This document shows, one piece after another, positions 1 through 11,030 of a stretch of 64,000 bases of DNA (the first letter of the stretch is position 1; each line of letters starts with the position of its first letter). The translations under genes and the position numbers were made by a program. The notes under the pieces are model-generated. The model worked only from the letters and a program-made list of their open reading frames with translations, did no database searches and was not told the origin of the DNA. Source of the DNA: Eucalyptus grandis (taxonomy: Eukaryota > Streptophyta > Magnoliopsida > Myrtales > Myrtaceae); contig NC_052616.1 in the NCBI RefSeq assembly GCF_016545825.1, positions 7,068,001 to 7,132,000 of the forward strand. Direction: 5' to 3'.

Positions 1-2515
1 CCCGTTTTGATGCCTCGATGGCAGCTCTAATCATTTCTTCTTCAATGTCATTGTAATCTGGCAAGCTGTCAAACCCAGATGGACTTGGCCCCACGTTTCT
101 ATTCTGGGAACTGACACCTGGAGAATCCTCAGTATCCTCATTTTCTCGTGTCGCACGTGCAGTTGATTCAGCTGGAACATCATCTCCTTCTTCAACCATA
201 AAAGGTCCGCGAACTTCTGGACCCTGATCATGTTCAGTACCAGTTACATCCTCAATGGTGGGACCCCTGCCAGAATGATCAGATGACCCATCGCCATCCT
301 TAACCTCTATGGGGATTTGCCTGACATTCCTTGGATGTGTGACAAATGGCAGGCGTTGCTCAAAATCAGAACTGGCACTAAGCAAACTCCTTGTGAGTCT
401 TTCATTGAGAAGAGAGTAAGGATTGAAATTTTCTCTAGCAGCCGGGAGGAGTGAGAGGGGTGGTTCTGGATGTTCTTGAACAGGATTATCAATATCCATG
501 GGATCTTCTTGAGGTGCAATGGATGTTGCATTCACACTGGTTAAGAGAATACCAAGAACACAATAGTGAGAAAGAAACAAGATAAAGCAGAATATGAAAA
601 CACAGTAACATAGAAATTTTTATGTACATATATAGGTACTATATGGAATTATATGACAATTCACCAACATGTTTCTATCTCCTTCACTGAAGTGTGCATT
701 GACAGCTTCATTTAGGTTGCCACCGTGCTCCTGGTTGAAATAAATAAAAAGAACTAATTAAAAGTATCAACTGAACAATTTGACTAACAGTTCATGATCC
801 TGTGAATAGAAACTAAAGTCCAAAGCCAAAAAGAATAATGTAAATAAGTTGAACAGACGAGGAGGGGCATTGACTACTAACGCACAAATAAATACATGAA
901 AGAAACACCACTATGCCTGGTCTGCCTATGGTGCAAATACAAACATGCTCAGCTTTCTTCACTGATGAGCCCATGCAAAACATTGTTAACATTCTAATGC
1001 TGGATTTCCCTATGAATTACAACCACACTGTAATTAACTCATAGGCACCCCATCTTCAAACTTTGAAAGTCTCCAACTTCTAACAATCTGATATCTATTT
1101 CCAGGTTCTGCCAATTTGGGTGATTCTACTTTTGATTTTTGACTTTTTTTCTCTTACAAATTGTGTGGTACTCACATTTTGACTTTTTTTAAAAAGAAAA
1201 CACTTGAAATCAAGACTTTTAAATATTGACATGTGAAGAAATATGTAGGTTTTCCGATAGTTTCAAAGCTTAAATAATAATTCTATATTCATATATTGAA
1301 GGGAAAATTGTAAGTTAAAGAAAGGAGTAGCCAAAAAGTTGTCCCAAACAGGAATAAGAGACCACGAGAAGCCCAAGCTCTTGCTTGAAAATGACATTAA
1401 ACAGAAAACCCCAATCACAATGCATTGTCCCATGATTTCCGTTACCCATGCTAAGCAAATTGCAAAAGCTTTTAGCCTTCTCCAATATTCAGAAGCCCGG
1501 AATTCATGCCTAAAAGTGGCCTTACATTTGACGAGGACCACCTTGTTTACCAATTTGAAGAAACCTCTTTTTGGTATTATTCATCAGTGAGCTTACGTTA
1601 TTTGTACCTCACAGCCTTATACCGACAAGCAAGTTCTTATTTTGGTTGAACATGAACAGAAAACCGCAAGAATAAGACACCACAAGTAGCCCAAGCTCTT
1701 GCTTGAAAATGACATTGAACAGAAATCCCCAAGCACAATGCATTGTCCCATGATTTCCGTTACCCATGCTAAGCAAATTGCAAAAGCTTTAGCCTTTCGG
1801 AAGACTGGAATTCACGCCTAAAAGTGGACGAGGACTACCTTGTTTACCAATTCGAAGAAACCTCCTTTCGGTATTATTCATCAGTGGGCAAACGACATAT
1901 GTACCTCACAGTCTTACACCGACAAGCAAGTTCTAATTTGCCCTACGCATTACCAAGTTCCCCACCTTCTTTATCTCGCCTATTCATATTTCCATTGTCC
2001 CTAATTTCGACTGAGCACGTAATTCACCCCCCAAAAATAGAGCCCCTAAACAACCTCTAGGTCGAGCACGACTCCCATTAAGCAGAAAACCCAACCAGCA
2101 CTCACTGACCCAACAAGCCAAAACCTAGGAGCACTCGCAATCAACGAGCCAGAGAACAAATAAGCTAAATCGAACAATCGCGCGGGCGCCACCTAACTAC
2201 AATCAACTGCACCCAATTCAGCAATCCACGCCGATCACGCCACTCGAGCGAGAAAAAAAAAAAAACGAAAGCTCCGCAATTTCCACCCGCACGCCCGCAA
2301 CTAAGTCGATTCGCCGATCAATTTCCCCCCCGCCGCCGCGGCCGCGCACCGCGAAACCGAAACGAAACAGGAAATTCCCGCGACAAAAAACAAAAACAAA
2401 CCCGATCGGCAGTTTCCGGGCAAAATCTCACCTCGAGCTTCCGGGCGGCGACGGCTTCGGGCTCGCCGGTGATGCTCATGAAGGTCTCGATTGCCTCTTG
2501 ATCGGGCCGCGCCAT
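1..2515 (-). CDS. Plant UBX domain-containing protein, PUX8-like (5' part, runs off left edge)
   Basis: Seen: three minus-strand exons join in frame. Exon 1 is 2432-2515, beginning MARPDQEAIETFMSITG and ending KLE before a GTGAGA donor. Exon 2 is 669-730 and continues EHGGNLNEAVNAHFSEGDRN. Exon 3 is 536 down to the window edge and is open throughout. The first two exons form an N-terminal UBA-like domain (residues about 1-45). Exon 3 is acidic linker and ends in a ubiquitin-interacting-motif-like segment, DYNDIEEEMIRAAIEASKR. Known of the family: PUX8-type proteins bind ubiquitin through these N-terminal parts and the CDC48/p97 ATPase through a C-terminal UBX domain. That domain would lie left of base 1 and is not visible. 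Intron 1 is long (731-2431) and carries a tandem duplication; intron 2 is 537-668. The exon 2 donor (GTTGGT) is weak, but it is the choice that keeps frame. The start is the first ATG, and the N terminus matches the family. Confidence 0.88.
1353..1944. repeat. Local tandem duplication inside PUX8-like intron 1
   Basis: Two direct copies, about 1353-1648 and 1669-1944, share long near-identical blocks, for example the stretch containing CAATGCATTGTCCCATGATT and CCGTTACCCATGCTAAGC. Copy 2 lacks about 15-20 bases present in copy 1, around TTACATTTG. They differ by scattered substitutions, so the event is not brand new. Both copies contain an open stretch reading LVYQFEETSF(W/R)YYSSV in the plus direction. 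I do not recognise this as a protein family, and it is probably fortuitous or a relic. No terminal inverted repeats were seen. Confidence 0.85.
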
Positions 2516-2660
2516 GGTCGGGATGGGATGGGAGGGAATCGGAGCTCCGCCTCCTGGACTGGCGTGCGCGCGCGTCCTCTTCCTCTTTTCTTTTGGCTGA
2601 AGGCAGAGATTACATGTATATCGAAAACTGATGATGAAGGAGAGCTGGCGTGCGTATGAT

Positions 2661-2670
2661 GTATATATAT
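2661..2670 (-). promoter_or_regulatory. Probable TATA region of the PUX8-like gene
   Basis: An alternating TATATATA run lies about 145 bases upstream of the minus-strand start codon, at a position plausible for a plant core promoter. A CT-rich stretch follows further upstream. The assignment rests on position and composition only. Confidence 0.35.
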
Positions 2671-2770
2671 GAGCGGTCGAGGGCAGGGAAAGAGAATTGG
2701 GGACTCTCTCGGGGGCAATCTGGGGAATCCCTGCCCAGCTTCTCCAGTCTTCTCAGCTTCTTCTCCCCCT

Positions 2771-5700
2771 CCTCTTCGTCTCTCTCTCTAGATAATTAGA
2801 GAGAATTATAGTAGCGAATTCATAATTCTTTTTTTGCCTCCCCTGAAAAAAAGAAAACCCTAATTTTAGGTCTAATCACAATTCTACCCCCCACACTCTC
2901 TTTTGTTTCAAAGTAAATCACAGACTTTTTACTCTAATACCAAGTCTACCCTTATTAGTCCTCGGTTCAAAAATCTTTGTTGGTTTCCTCAAAATTATCA
3001 ATATCAAGAGATTATGACAAGTGAGGATGTTGTTGGAAAAAGCGGGTTATGATAGCCAACCTCTAAGTAGTCCCAATTTTGATAATTTTCAAGGATTCGG
3101 TGGTATTTTTTTTTTAAGGATTAATGATGGTAGATTTGAAACTAGAACGAAAGTTATAGATTTTTCAAACAAAAAATGGTTGAGGGAAAATTAGAGATTA
3201 GACCGAAAAATTTGGTTTTTTAGAGAATTAGCCCTAATATTAAAAAAGAAAAAATTTGCTTTTTACTACTTCTCTACTCTACTACCTTCAACTTTTATGG
3301 ATGAATTGTACATTTATGGTGTGTTTGTTTGAGTGAAAGTATTTTCTAAAATTTAATTTTTAATATTTTCGACTATTTGGTTTGTTCGAATGACTAGTCA
3401 ACCAAAAACATCAACAAAAATTTTCATGCATAAAACTAGGAAATTGAAACCTTAAATCTAAAAAGGTAAAAACACTTTTTGAAATTACTTCCATCGAATT
3501 TTTTACTATTTTTCTTCTCCCTCCATTGGTCATCGAGCCTTAGCAACAGCTTACAAGGTCAAGCTCAAGCTTGAGTCTTGCCCACGGCCAACGACAAGCC
3601 ACAAGCAAGGCTTGACCTCGCCGGCCTCACTAGTGGTTTGTCATTGGCCATCGTCAAGGCTTGACAATCAGCAAAGTAACAATGAAAAAGAAAAAAAAAA
3701 TTATTAAGAATTTTAATTTTTTTACGTGAAATAAAGTCATAAAATTGAAATCATAGCAAACAAAACAAAACTATTCTCTTTTTAAAATAATTTCTTATAA
3801 ATTTATTTTCTTTACAGTGAAGTTTTCCTCCAAAAAAAAAATGTACCTTCTTTAAAGTGATAGCAGTAATTTAATCACGAAATTAGAGAAGAGATATCAC
3901 TTGAAAATATTATATATCATTTGGAGAAGAGTTGAATTTTGTGGGTTCGTTTGGCCCGTATATAAGTTTACTTTAGGCATATTAGACACCTCCAGCATCA
4001 CATCCTTTTCACAAAATATTAAATTTATATAATTATATCTATTTAGTTCAATCCAATCATCTAATCATTTATTTTTCAATAATTATTATCTTTTTAAGTA
4101 ATGTTAACTCTGATATTGTATTTTACTACATGTTGTATCGAAAGAAATCGAAGTAATTCTATTGTGTATGGTGAATTATATTGCGAGCCACAAAATCAAT
4201 CTTTCTCTCCTTGCTATAATATAGATGTAGAAGTAGATTTTTTTGTAGATACATTGAATAGTATAGCGGGTATGCTAAAATTAATTTAGATGAAATTATA
4301 AATATAATTACCCTCTCGTTCCACTAGAATTAATTTTATAACTATGTGAATATGTTTTATGAATATTTTCTCATTCTCATCATTCAATTTTGTTGCTTCT
4401 TGCCGAGAGATCTTCCTCTAAACTATCACATTTTCTCAAGTCTTAAGTCTTCATTTGGAAAAGAAAAATACTCGCTTCATTAAAATCTAAGGCATTTAAT
4501 GTACAAACACCACTTTTATTATAGTATCTTGCCTTAGATTATGATATTCAATGTAAGTCATATTTTAAGCAAATTCATCGCCGTTGCATCGTCGACATGT
4601 TTATTGGAGTAAAGCGGGGTCATCAATATGCCTGGCGCAAGTGCAATTAATGCCACAGACAAATCAAGAATGGAAGGGGCCGTGTGATTTTGGCAATAAT
4701 AAGGTGCATATACAAAGAAATTAAGAAAAATCTATTAATTTTTTTTGATAAAGTGCAATTAAGCCTTAAAAATTTCGATTTATGCAGTCAAGTCAAAAAA
4801 TTTCTCCAATCTACATTGAGTTTTAAACCTACAAAAAGTGCAATCAAGCGATGAGGGCTTTGCAACCCTTGCTGCTGCCGTTGCACCACTATCACTAGTA
4901 AGGGTCGGTGATGGTGGGCGAATGGTTGGCGATTGTTGCTTGGCCTAAGCCAACCCCCTCCCCCAATGGTGACCCTTAGCCAAAACGAATTTGGGTAGGA
5001 ATTGTAGGCCCTTACTTGCGATTAGTGAAGGTCCCCGAGCCCTATCCAACCTACCGACCACCCCCTTGGTCCCCACCATCATCAGCCCTTCCTAGTGACA
5101 ATGGCGTGGTGGTGAGATCAGCGCCTGCATTAAAATCATATTTTGACAAAAATAACATCATTTTAGTCACATTATCGCCATGTAGAAGAAAGAAAATATT
5201 TTTTTTAAAAAGGCCACATAAGCATTTTCCATCCGCTAACTTGGACAGAATTGATAAAAGTATTAATTATAATATTTTAACAAGTTTTATGACTAAATTG
5301 TACTTTCATAATAAATTTTAGGATTTCTAGTGAACATATAAAAAAAAATAATAAAGAGGATACATGGGAGAGAAATCGATTGCCATAGTTTTGGCAAGGG
5401 TCATCGCCGTCAGGTGAGGGCTGCAGTGGCATGGGCAAGGGCCTGCAGTCTCTCACCAACCTAAGAAGGTGAGGCGGCATCAGCGTCCCGTTCAAATGAC
5501 CTCAGTAACAATTGACCTCGCTTTTCTATTGGTTCTTTTTTTTTTTTTTTTGGGGGGGGTGGATTTTTGTGGCACCCACTTGGCACTAAATCAATGTCAC
5601 GTGACATCGAGAAGTATTTAAAGAATGAGTTAATAGCAATAAAAATCTCAAACTTGTATCCCAAGACAGATTTATCCCGATTTAATTCTCCTTTCGCAAA

Positions 5701-5840
5701 ATATAACAAAATTGTTATTTCCACGACACATTTGTTTTAAACTAATTTTATTCGATGAAAAACCTCAATTTAATACGCATTATATATTTACCCCAAATAG
5801 GTACCTCTAAGCTATCATTTGTTAGCAGTGTTGGGATCAA
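2771..5840. other. Gene-free AT-rich spacer with degenerate repeats
   Basis: I see no ORF with recognisable content here. The region is AT-rich with several homopolymer runs. A MITE-like stretch lies about 3318-3831, with AT-rich flanks, opposed ends resembling each other only loosely, and a GC-rich core (3530-3660) containing GACCTCGCCGGCCTCACTAG. A second GC-rich pocket is at 4850-5120. Embedding of CTCGCC/GGCGAG-rich text in AT-rich elements recurs at 21.1 kb. Boundaries are not defined. Confidence 0.5.
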
Positions 5841-6810
5841 ACTTGGAGTATAACCAGTTTGAAGATTTTCATAAAACAAATATTAATTCAAAGTAAATAT
5901 GTCATATGAGTATCAATTTTGGAATTTAAGACGTTTAGGGTAAATATGTCATTAAGATGTCGGTTTAGGAGTTTTAATGGTATTCACCCAAAAAAAATTG
6001 TATTAGCATTTTCTCTCACTCGAATTAGACGAATCTAAAGAATGTATTTAATTGTACGAATGGCATGAATTAAAAAATTCAGCACTTAATTATATTTTTA
6101 CAACAAGTTTTACGACCTAGACCGAACTCATCCCTAAACATGTATAGGCACATGCTTTTATGGTATATAAAATCACTAATCGCAATAAAAACGTTAGCAT
6201 TGCACTTATTGTGAAATTCATCATTTATTGCGAAAGTGACTAAACAATAGGCAGAGTTCACTAAATTCGTATAGGAGGGAAGTTATTTTTGCTCATCGAG
6301 ACTTACGAATCACCTAAAAAATTACTAGTTTTAATTAATGGGCTAAACATCTACCTTTTCTATGTACGAAAAGTTAAGTAAGAATATAAGACCAGCACTC
6401 ATCAAAACTAGCTACCTAGCCTAGTGCTTACACATGTAAAGATAGCATGTGCCTGTGCATCATATTCGAGATTTTTGGAGAAATAAATTGAAATTCCAAT
6501 CTGCATTTAATTTTCACCATCGTTAAGATTCTATGGTGTCAAAGGTCAATTGAGAGCGAGAGATCAAGCGGTCACGGGGAAATCCATTTTTAGCAACAAT
6601 TTGCATTCACCTGTCATCCATGCCATTGCTAGCGATCATGTAAGAGTTTTAATGAAGATTTCTATGCAAAAATCTAACGGATGTCAAAATTGTCTCACAG
6701 ATAAAAAGTTGTGCTTCTCTTTATAGAAAGTTCGAAGGCCGTGTTGAAAGTATCAAAGCTTCCGTTTGTTTTGCATAAAAATAAATTATTTGAAAAATAT
6801 TTTATAAAAT

Positions 6811-7318
6811 GGTCAATATCCTGAAAAATCATAAACTAGTACATGACAAATTTATCTCAAACTAATTTTTTAACCATGAAAAATCTCAAACCGATACACC
6901 TGTAATAAATTTATCCCAACTGACCATAAAAAATCTCAAACCAGTATGCTTGTGACAAATTTATTCAAAACTAATTTATTCGACTGTCAAAAACCCTAAA
7001 TTGTTATATTTGTAACAAATCTACCATCCATTCAATTGGATTAATACCACCAAAAATTATAAAAATTGTATAACTGTGATAAATGGAGAGTAAAATCTTA
7101 AACCGATATACCAGTCAATTGTCACGTGTCATTTAACATAGTAATTTGACGGCAAAATTTAACGAAAATCAACAAAGAATAAATTTGTTACAAATATACT
7201 GGTTTAAGATAAATTTGTCAAGAATGTATCAGTTTTGGGTTTTTGGTTGTAAAAAAATTAATTTTTGGTAAATTTGTCACAGGTATACTAGTTTTTTTGT
7301 TTTTTTAGGACATTAATC
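6811..7318. mobile_element. MULE-like non-autonomous TIR element, GGGTTAAT family, copy 1
   Basis: The left end GGTCAATATCCTGAAAAATC and the right end (reverse complement GATTAATGTCCTAAAAAAAC) are inverted versions of one another. They match the termini of the better preserved copy at 10008-10521. Length is 508 bases. The interior is a string of phrase-like subrepeats (variants of ACTAGTATACNTGTGACAAA). Flanks TTTATAAAAT and ATTTATAAAA are an imperfect target duplication. The paralogous segment at about 9310-9340 lacks the element, which supports insertion. It encodes nothing. Confidence 0.75.
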
Positions 7319-7587
7319 ATTTATAAAAAATGATCATTTATACTGTTTGAAATAATTAATGAAAGCATTTTCATTTTCACCTGCCAAGAATAATTATGCC
7401 AAAAATTCTTATGATTGTCTATATATATTTCTTACGAGGTCAATTTTTGAGTTGGCCAGAAGTTTGCACAAGGACATGGTCCTCTCATGTTATATATTAA
7501 CCATTAAGTCGTGTTACATGAACCATTGCGTTTATGAGTTGAAAGAACAGTGTCTTGAAGACAATTGTTAAGCTCATTTAATCATAA

Positions 7588-8012
7588 GGGTTAAACCATA
7601 AATTAAAAAAAAATTCCAAATTGGTATACTAATGATAAATTTATCTTAAATTAATTTTTTGAACAAAAAAAACTTTAAACCAGTATACCCGTGATAAATT
7701 TATCTTTCATTAATTTTCGTTAAATTTTATCATCAAATAACTGAGTTAAATAATACATAGTAGTTGATGAGTGTATCGGTTTAGGATTTTACCTTCCATT
7801 TGTTAAAGATATACCAGTTTATAATTTTCTGTGATATTAATATAATTTAACAGAAACTAACAAATGGTAAATTTGTTACAAATGTACTAGTTTTGGATTT
7901 TTGGTAAATGTGTCACAAATGTATTACTTTTGGGTTTTTTATCGTAAAAAAGTTAGTTCGAGGTAAATTTATTACATGTGTACTAATTTGAAGTTTTTCG
8001 TAGTATTAATCC
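7588..8012. mobile_element. MULE-like TIR element, GGGTTAAT family, copy 2
   Basis: This 425-base element starts GGGTTAAACC and ends GTATTAATCC. It is flanked by TAATCATAA (7579-7587) and TAATTATAA (8013-8021), a 9-base target duplication with one change. The tandem-duplicate copy at 9628-9636 still reads TAATTATAA, so the change in copy A is a later mutation. Subterminal repeats such as TACTAATTTGAAGTTTTTCG are in the family style. Non-coding. Confidence 0.75.
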
Positions 8013-8616
8013 TAATTATAAATACTTAAGTTTTGAAGCAATGATCATGTATGACACATGAAAAAAATTAATACATTGAAAAAAAGGGTATGACTTTTAT
8101 TAAGGGCTAATGCCACAAAAAATCTTAAACTAGGATTTTTTGTGAAACGATGATTCGTTCAGAGTAAATATGTCAAAAAAAATATCAAATTTAGATTTTA
8201 AGATGTTCGGGAAAAAGATATCGGTAAAACATCAGTTTAGGATTTTTAATAGTACTAAATCAACAAATAATTTTACCAAAAAAAAAAATCAACAAATAAT
8301 CACGTGAACATTTCGCTCACTCAAATTGGACAAATCTAAAGGAGGTATTTGATTGCGCGTATCGCACAAATTAAAAGATTCGGCAATTAATTACATTTTT
8401 GCAATAAGTTTTACGACCTAGGTTGAATTCATCCCTAAACATGTCTAGGCACATACTTTTACGGTAGACAAAATCACTAACCACAATAAAAACGTGAGTG
8501 TTGTACTTATTGTGAAATTCATCATTTATTGCGAAAGTGACTAAACAATACCCAAAATTAACTAATTTCAAATAGGAAAGAAGCTTTTTGCTCATCGAGA
8601 CTTATGAATCACCTAA

Positions 8617-8812
8617 CCCCCCGTGGCTATTCTTTCAACACGGAAGAGGGGTGGGGGATTCAAATCTCTATCTTTTCATAAGGATTGGGATGGGAACGAT
8701 TTAGTTTCACGTGTGGATTTTGACTCCCATACCCTGTAAAGAGGTAAGGTAAAAATCTGAGAGTGAGAATTAGAATAGAAATAGAGTAAAATTGATAAAA
8801 AAAAATTACAAA
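8617..8812. mobile_element. 196-base insertion present only in tandem copy B
   Basis: The insertion is flanked by TCACCTAA (8609-8616) and TTACCTAA (8813-8820). Copy A has the continuous site once, near 6313. The insert has a C-rich left end, an internal GGATTCAAATCTC resembling a polymerase III B box, and an A-rich right end. It could therefore be a small retroposon, or an element with 8-base target duplications. No terminal inverted repeat was seen, so the class is uncertain. Confidence 0.5.
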
Positions 8813-9636
8813 TTACCTAAAAAGACACTAGTCATTAATGAATGGGCTAAACATCTACCTTTTCTATATACAAAAAGTCAAGTAAGAATATAAAAACAGC
8901 CCTCATCAAACTAGCTACCTAGCCTAGTGCTTACAAATGCAAAGATGGCATGTGCCTGTGGATCATATTTGAAATTTTTGGAGAAATAAATTGGAATTTC
9001 AATCTTTACGTTCAATTTTCACCACCATTAAGATTCTATGGTATCAAAAGTCGATTGAGAGCAAGATAGATCAAGCAATCATCGGGAAATCAATTTTCAA
9101 TCAAAATTCTAATAATAACGTGTATTCACTTGTCATCCATATCACTATTCATGACCATATAAGATTTTTAAAGAGGATTCTATACGAAAATTCAACGGAT
9201 GTCAAAATTATCTCAAGCATAAAAAGTCGTGCTTCTCTTGAGACATTTGAAGGCCACGTTAAAAGTTTCTAAACTTTCGTTTGCTTCACAAAAAATAAAT
9301 AAATTAAAAATTATTTTTTAAAAAATGATTATTTATACTATTTAAAAATTAATCAATGAAAATATTTTCATTCTCGACCCTAGCTCTTTTCCCACCCGCT
9401 AAGCATATTTGTTCCAAAAATTCTCATGATTGTCAATAAATATATATATTACGAGGTCGATTTTTGAGTTGGCCAAAATTTTGCACAAAGATATGTCCTC
9501 TCATGTTATGTATAAACTATTGAGTTGTGTTATATATAAATGTTGATTCATTTTTTCCGATCAATTTTTTTTTTTGTTAAAAGAGAATTTGTTAACTAGT
9601 GTCTTGAAGATAATTGTTAAGCTTGTTTAATTATAA

Positions 9637-9913
9637 GTTTTAATATCATGAAGAACCTCAAATTGATAAATTTTATTGTTAAATTATTAAGTGGTAGTTG
9701 ACAAAAGTATCGATTTAGGGTTTTACACTTCGTTTATTTTATGGTTTTTCGTGATATTTATCTAATTTAACGGAAATTAACGGAGAGTAGATTTGTCACA
9801 AATATATTAGTCATTAGTTTTTACTAATTTTATCACAGATATATCGGTTTAAATTTTTTTATTGTCATAAAAATAATTTGAGGTAAATTTATTATATGCA
9901 CATCAATTTGAGG
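9637..9913. mobile_element. MULE-like element copy 2, shortened version in tandem copy B
   Basis: This is the paralogue of 7588-8012. The left target duplication TAATTATAA is intact at 9628-9636, and the element begins GTTTTAATATCATGAAG. Internal and right-end sequence is partly deleted before TTATAAATACTTAAG. Its presence in both tandem copies shows that this insertion predates the duplication. Confidence 0.65.
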
Positions 9914-10007
9914 TTTATAAATACTTAAGTTTTGATGCAACGATCGTATATAACACATGGAAAAAAATAAAACATGTAAAAGAAAAGAAAATATATGATT
10001 TTTATTA

Positions 10008-10521
10008 GGGTTAATACCCTCGAAAAACCCCAAACCCAGTACACTTGTGACAAATTTACCTCAAACTATTTTTTTGATCACCAAAAACTCCAAACTGGTA
10101 TGCCTTTGACAAATTTACCCCAAACTGGTACACTTATGACAAATTTATCCTCTGTCAGTTTTAGTTAAATTTTATTATCAAATTATTAAGTTAAATAACA
10201 CGTGACAGTTGATCGGTATACCAATTTAGGATTTTACGCTTCGTTTGTCACAGTTTACAATTTTTGTGATTTTTTTGTGGTATTAATTCAATTTAGCATA
10301 TGGTATATTTGTCACAAATTTACCATTTTGAGGTTTTTTGCAATCGAATAAATTAGTTTGGGGTAAATTTGTCATAAATGTACAAGTTTAGGGTTTTTTA
10401 TAGTTAGTCGGGGTAAATTTGTCACAAATATACCAGTTTGGGGTTTTTCATGGTCAAAAAAATAGTTTTAGGTAAATTTGTCACAAGTGTACCAGTTTAG
10501 GGTTTTTCAGGGTATTAACCC
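10008..10521. mobile_element. MULE-like TIR element, best preserved copy (514 bp)
   Basis: Perfect 9-base target duplications TTTTTATTA lie at 9999-10007 and 10522-10530. The left terminus is GGGTTAATACCC and the right terminus is GGGTATTAACCC, exact inverted repeats of one another at the tips. Inverted similarity continues inward for well over 100 bases through reiterated phrases (AAACTGGTACACTTGTGACA and its complement). No ORF. A 9-base duplication with long subrepeat-bearing TIRs is typical of Mutator-like elements; class membership is inferred because no transposase is present. Confidence 0.85.
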
Positions 10522-10530
10522 TTTTTATTA

Positions 10531-10805
10531 AGGGTTAAATTCATAAAATATCATAAACTAGTATGTTCTTGTTATATTTACTCCAAATTAATTTTATTGT
10601 CACAAAACCTTGAATGGGTACACGTATACCATATATATCTAAAAAACTAAACCTTAAACGGGTGCATTTGTGCAACATTTACCCTATATTGGTATATTTA
10701 TGTCATTTATAAAAAATTATGATAGATCCAAAATATCTAATGTTTTTTTAGATAAATTTGGAATAAATATGGTATAAATGCGCGGTTTCGAGATTTTTAA
10801 GACAT
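10531..10805. repeat. Degraded relative of the phrase-repeat elements
   Basis: Starts AGGGTTAAATTCATAAAATA directly after the right target duplication of the previous element. It contains ACTAGTATGTTCTTGTTATA, with an inverted counterpart near 10790. It also resembles the stretch starting at 8104, so it may be the start of a third tandem unit. Ends are approximate. Confidence 0.45.
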
Positions 10806-11030
10806 GAAAATCCGGTGAAGTTTTCTCATAAACCTTTTATCGATGCTTCGCTTAAGGCTCGTTGCAAAATCTCAAAACAGTAGACACCCACCACCGCTCA
10901 CGACGTCGTTCCGCCCTTCCTCTGCAACCCGAGGCAAGCGTCGAAAGGTCGGAGCAGATCGCCGATTCGTCGGAACCTCCGGGGAGCAGAGCTCGAGCTT
11001 CCGGCATCCGTACCGACCACGACGGCGAAA

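Larger units (their letters stand above)
5850..10007. repeat. Large tandem duplication (copy A about 5850-8100, copy B about 8130-10007)
   Basis: Copies A and B align along their length in direct orientation. For example, ACAACAAGTTTTACGACCTAG near 6100 matches GCAATAAGTTTTACGACCTAG near 8400. The minus-strand reading YCLVTFAINDEFHNKYN/CN occurs in both. GGGCTAAACATCTACCTTTTC occurs at about 6340 and 8847, and ATACTTAAGTTTTGA at about 8021 and 9918. Differences between the copies are large insertions: an element at 6811-7318 only in A, and a 196-base insert at 8617-8812 only in B. B also has a shortened version of the 7588-8012 element. A third partial unit may begin at 10531. No convincing gene lies inside; the shared minus-strand ORF is short and unidentified. 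Confidence 0.8.

Noticed and set aside
10020..10520. AAACCCTAAA-like text suggesting interstitial telomeric repeats
   Set aside because: The units are irregular phrases of about 30-70 bases within TIR arms, not tandem heptanucleotides.
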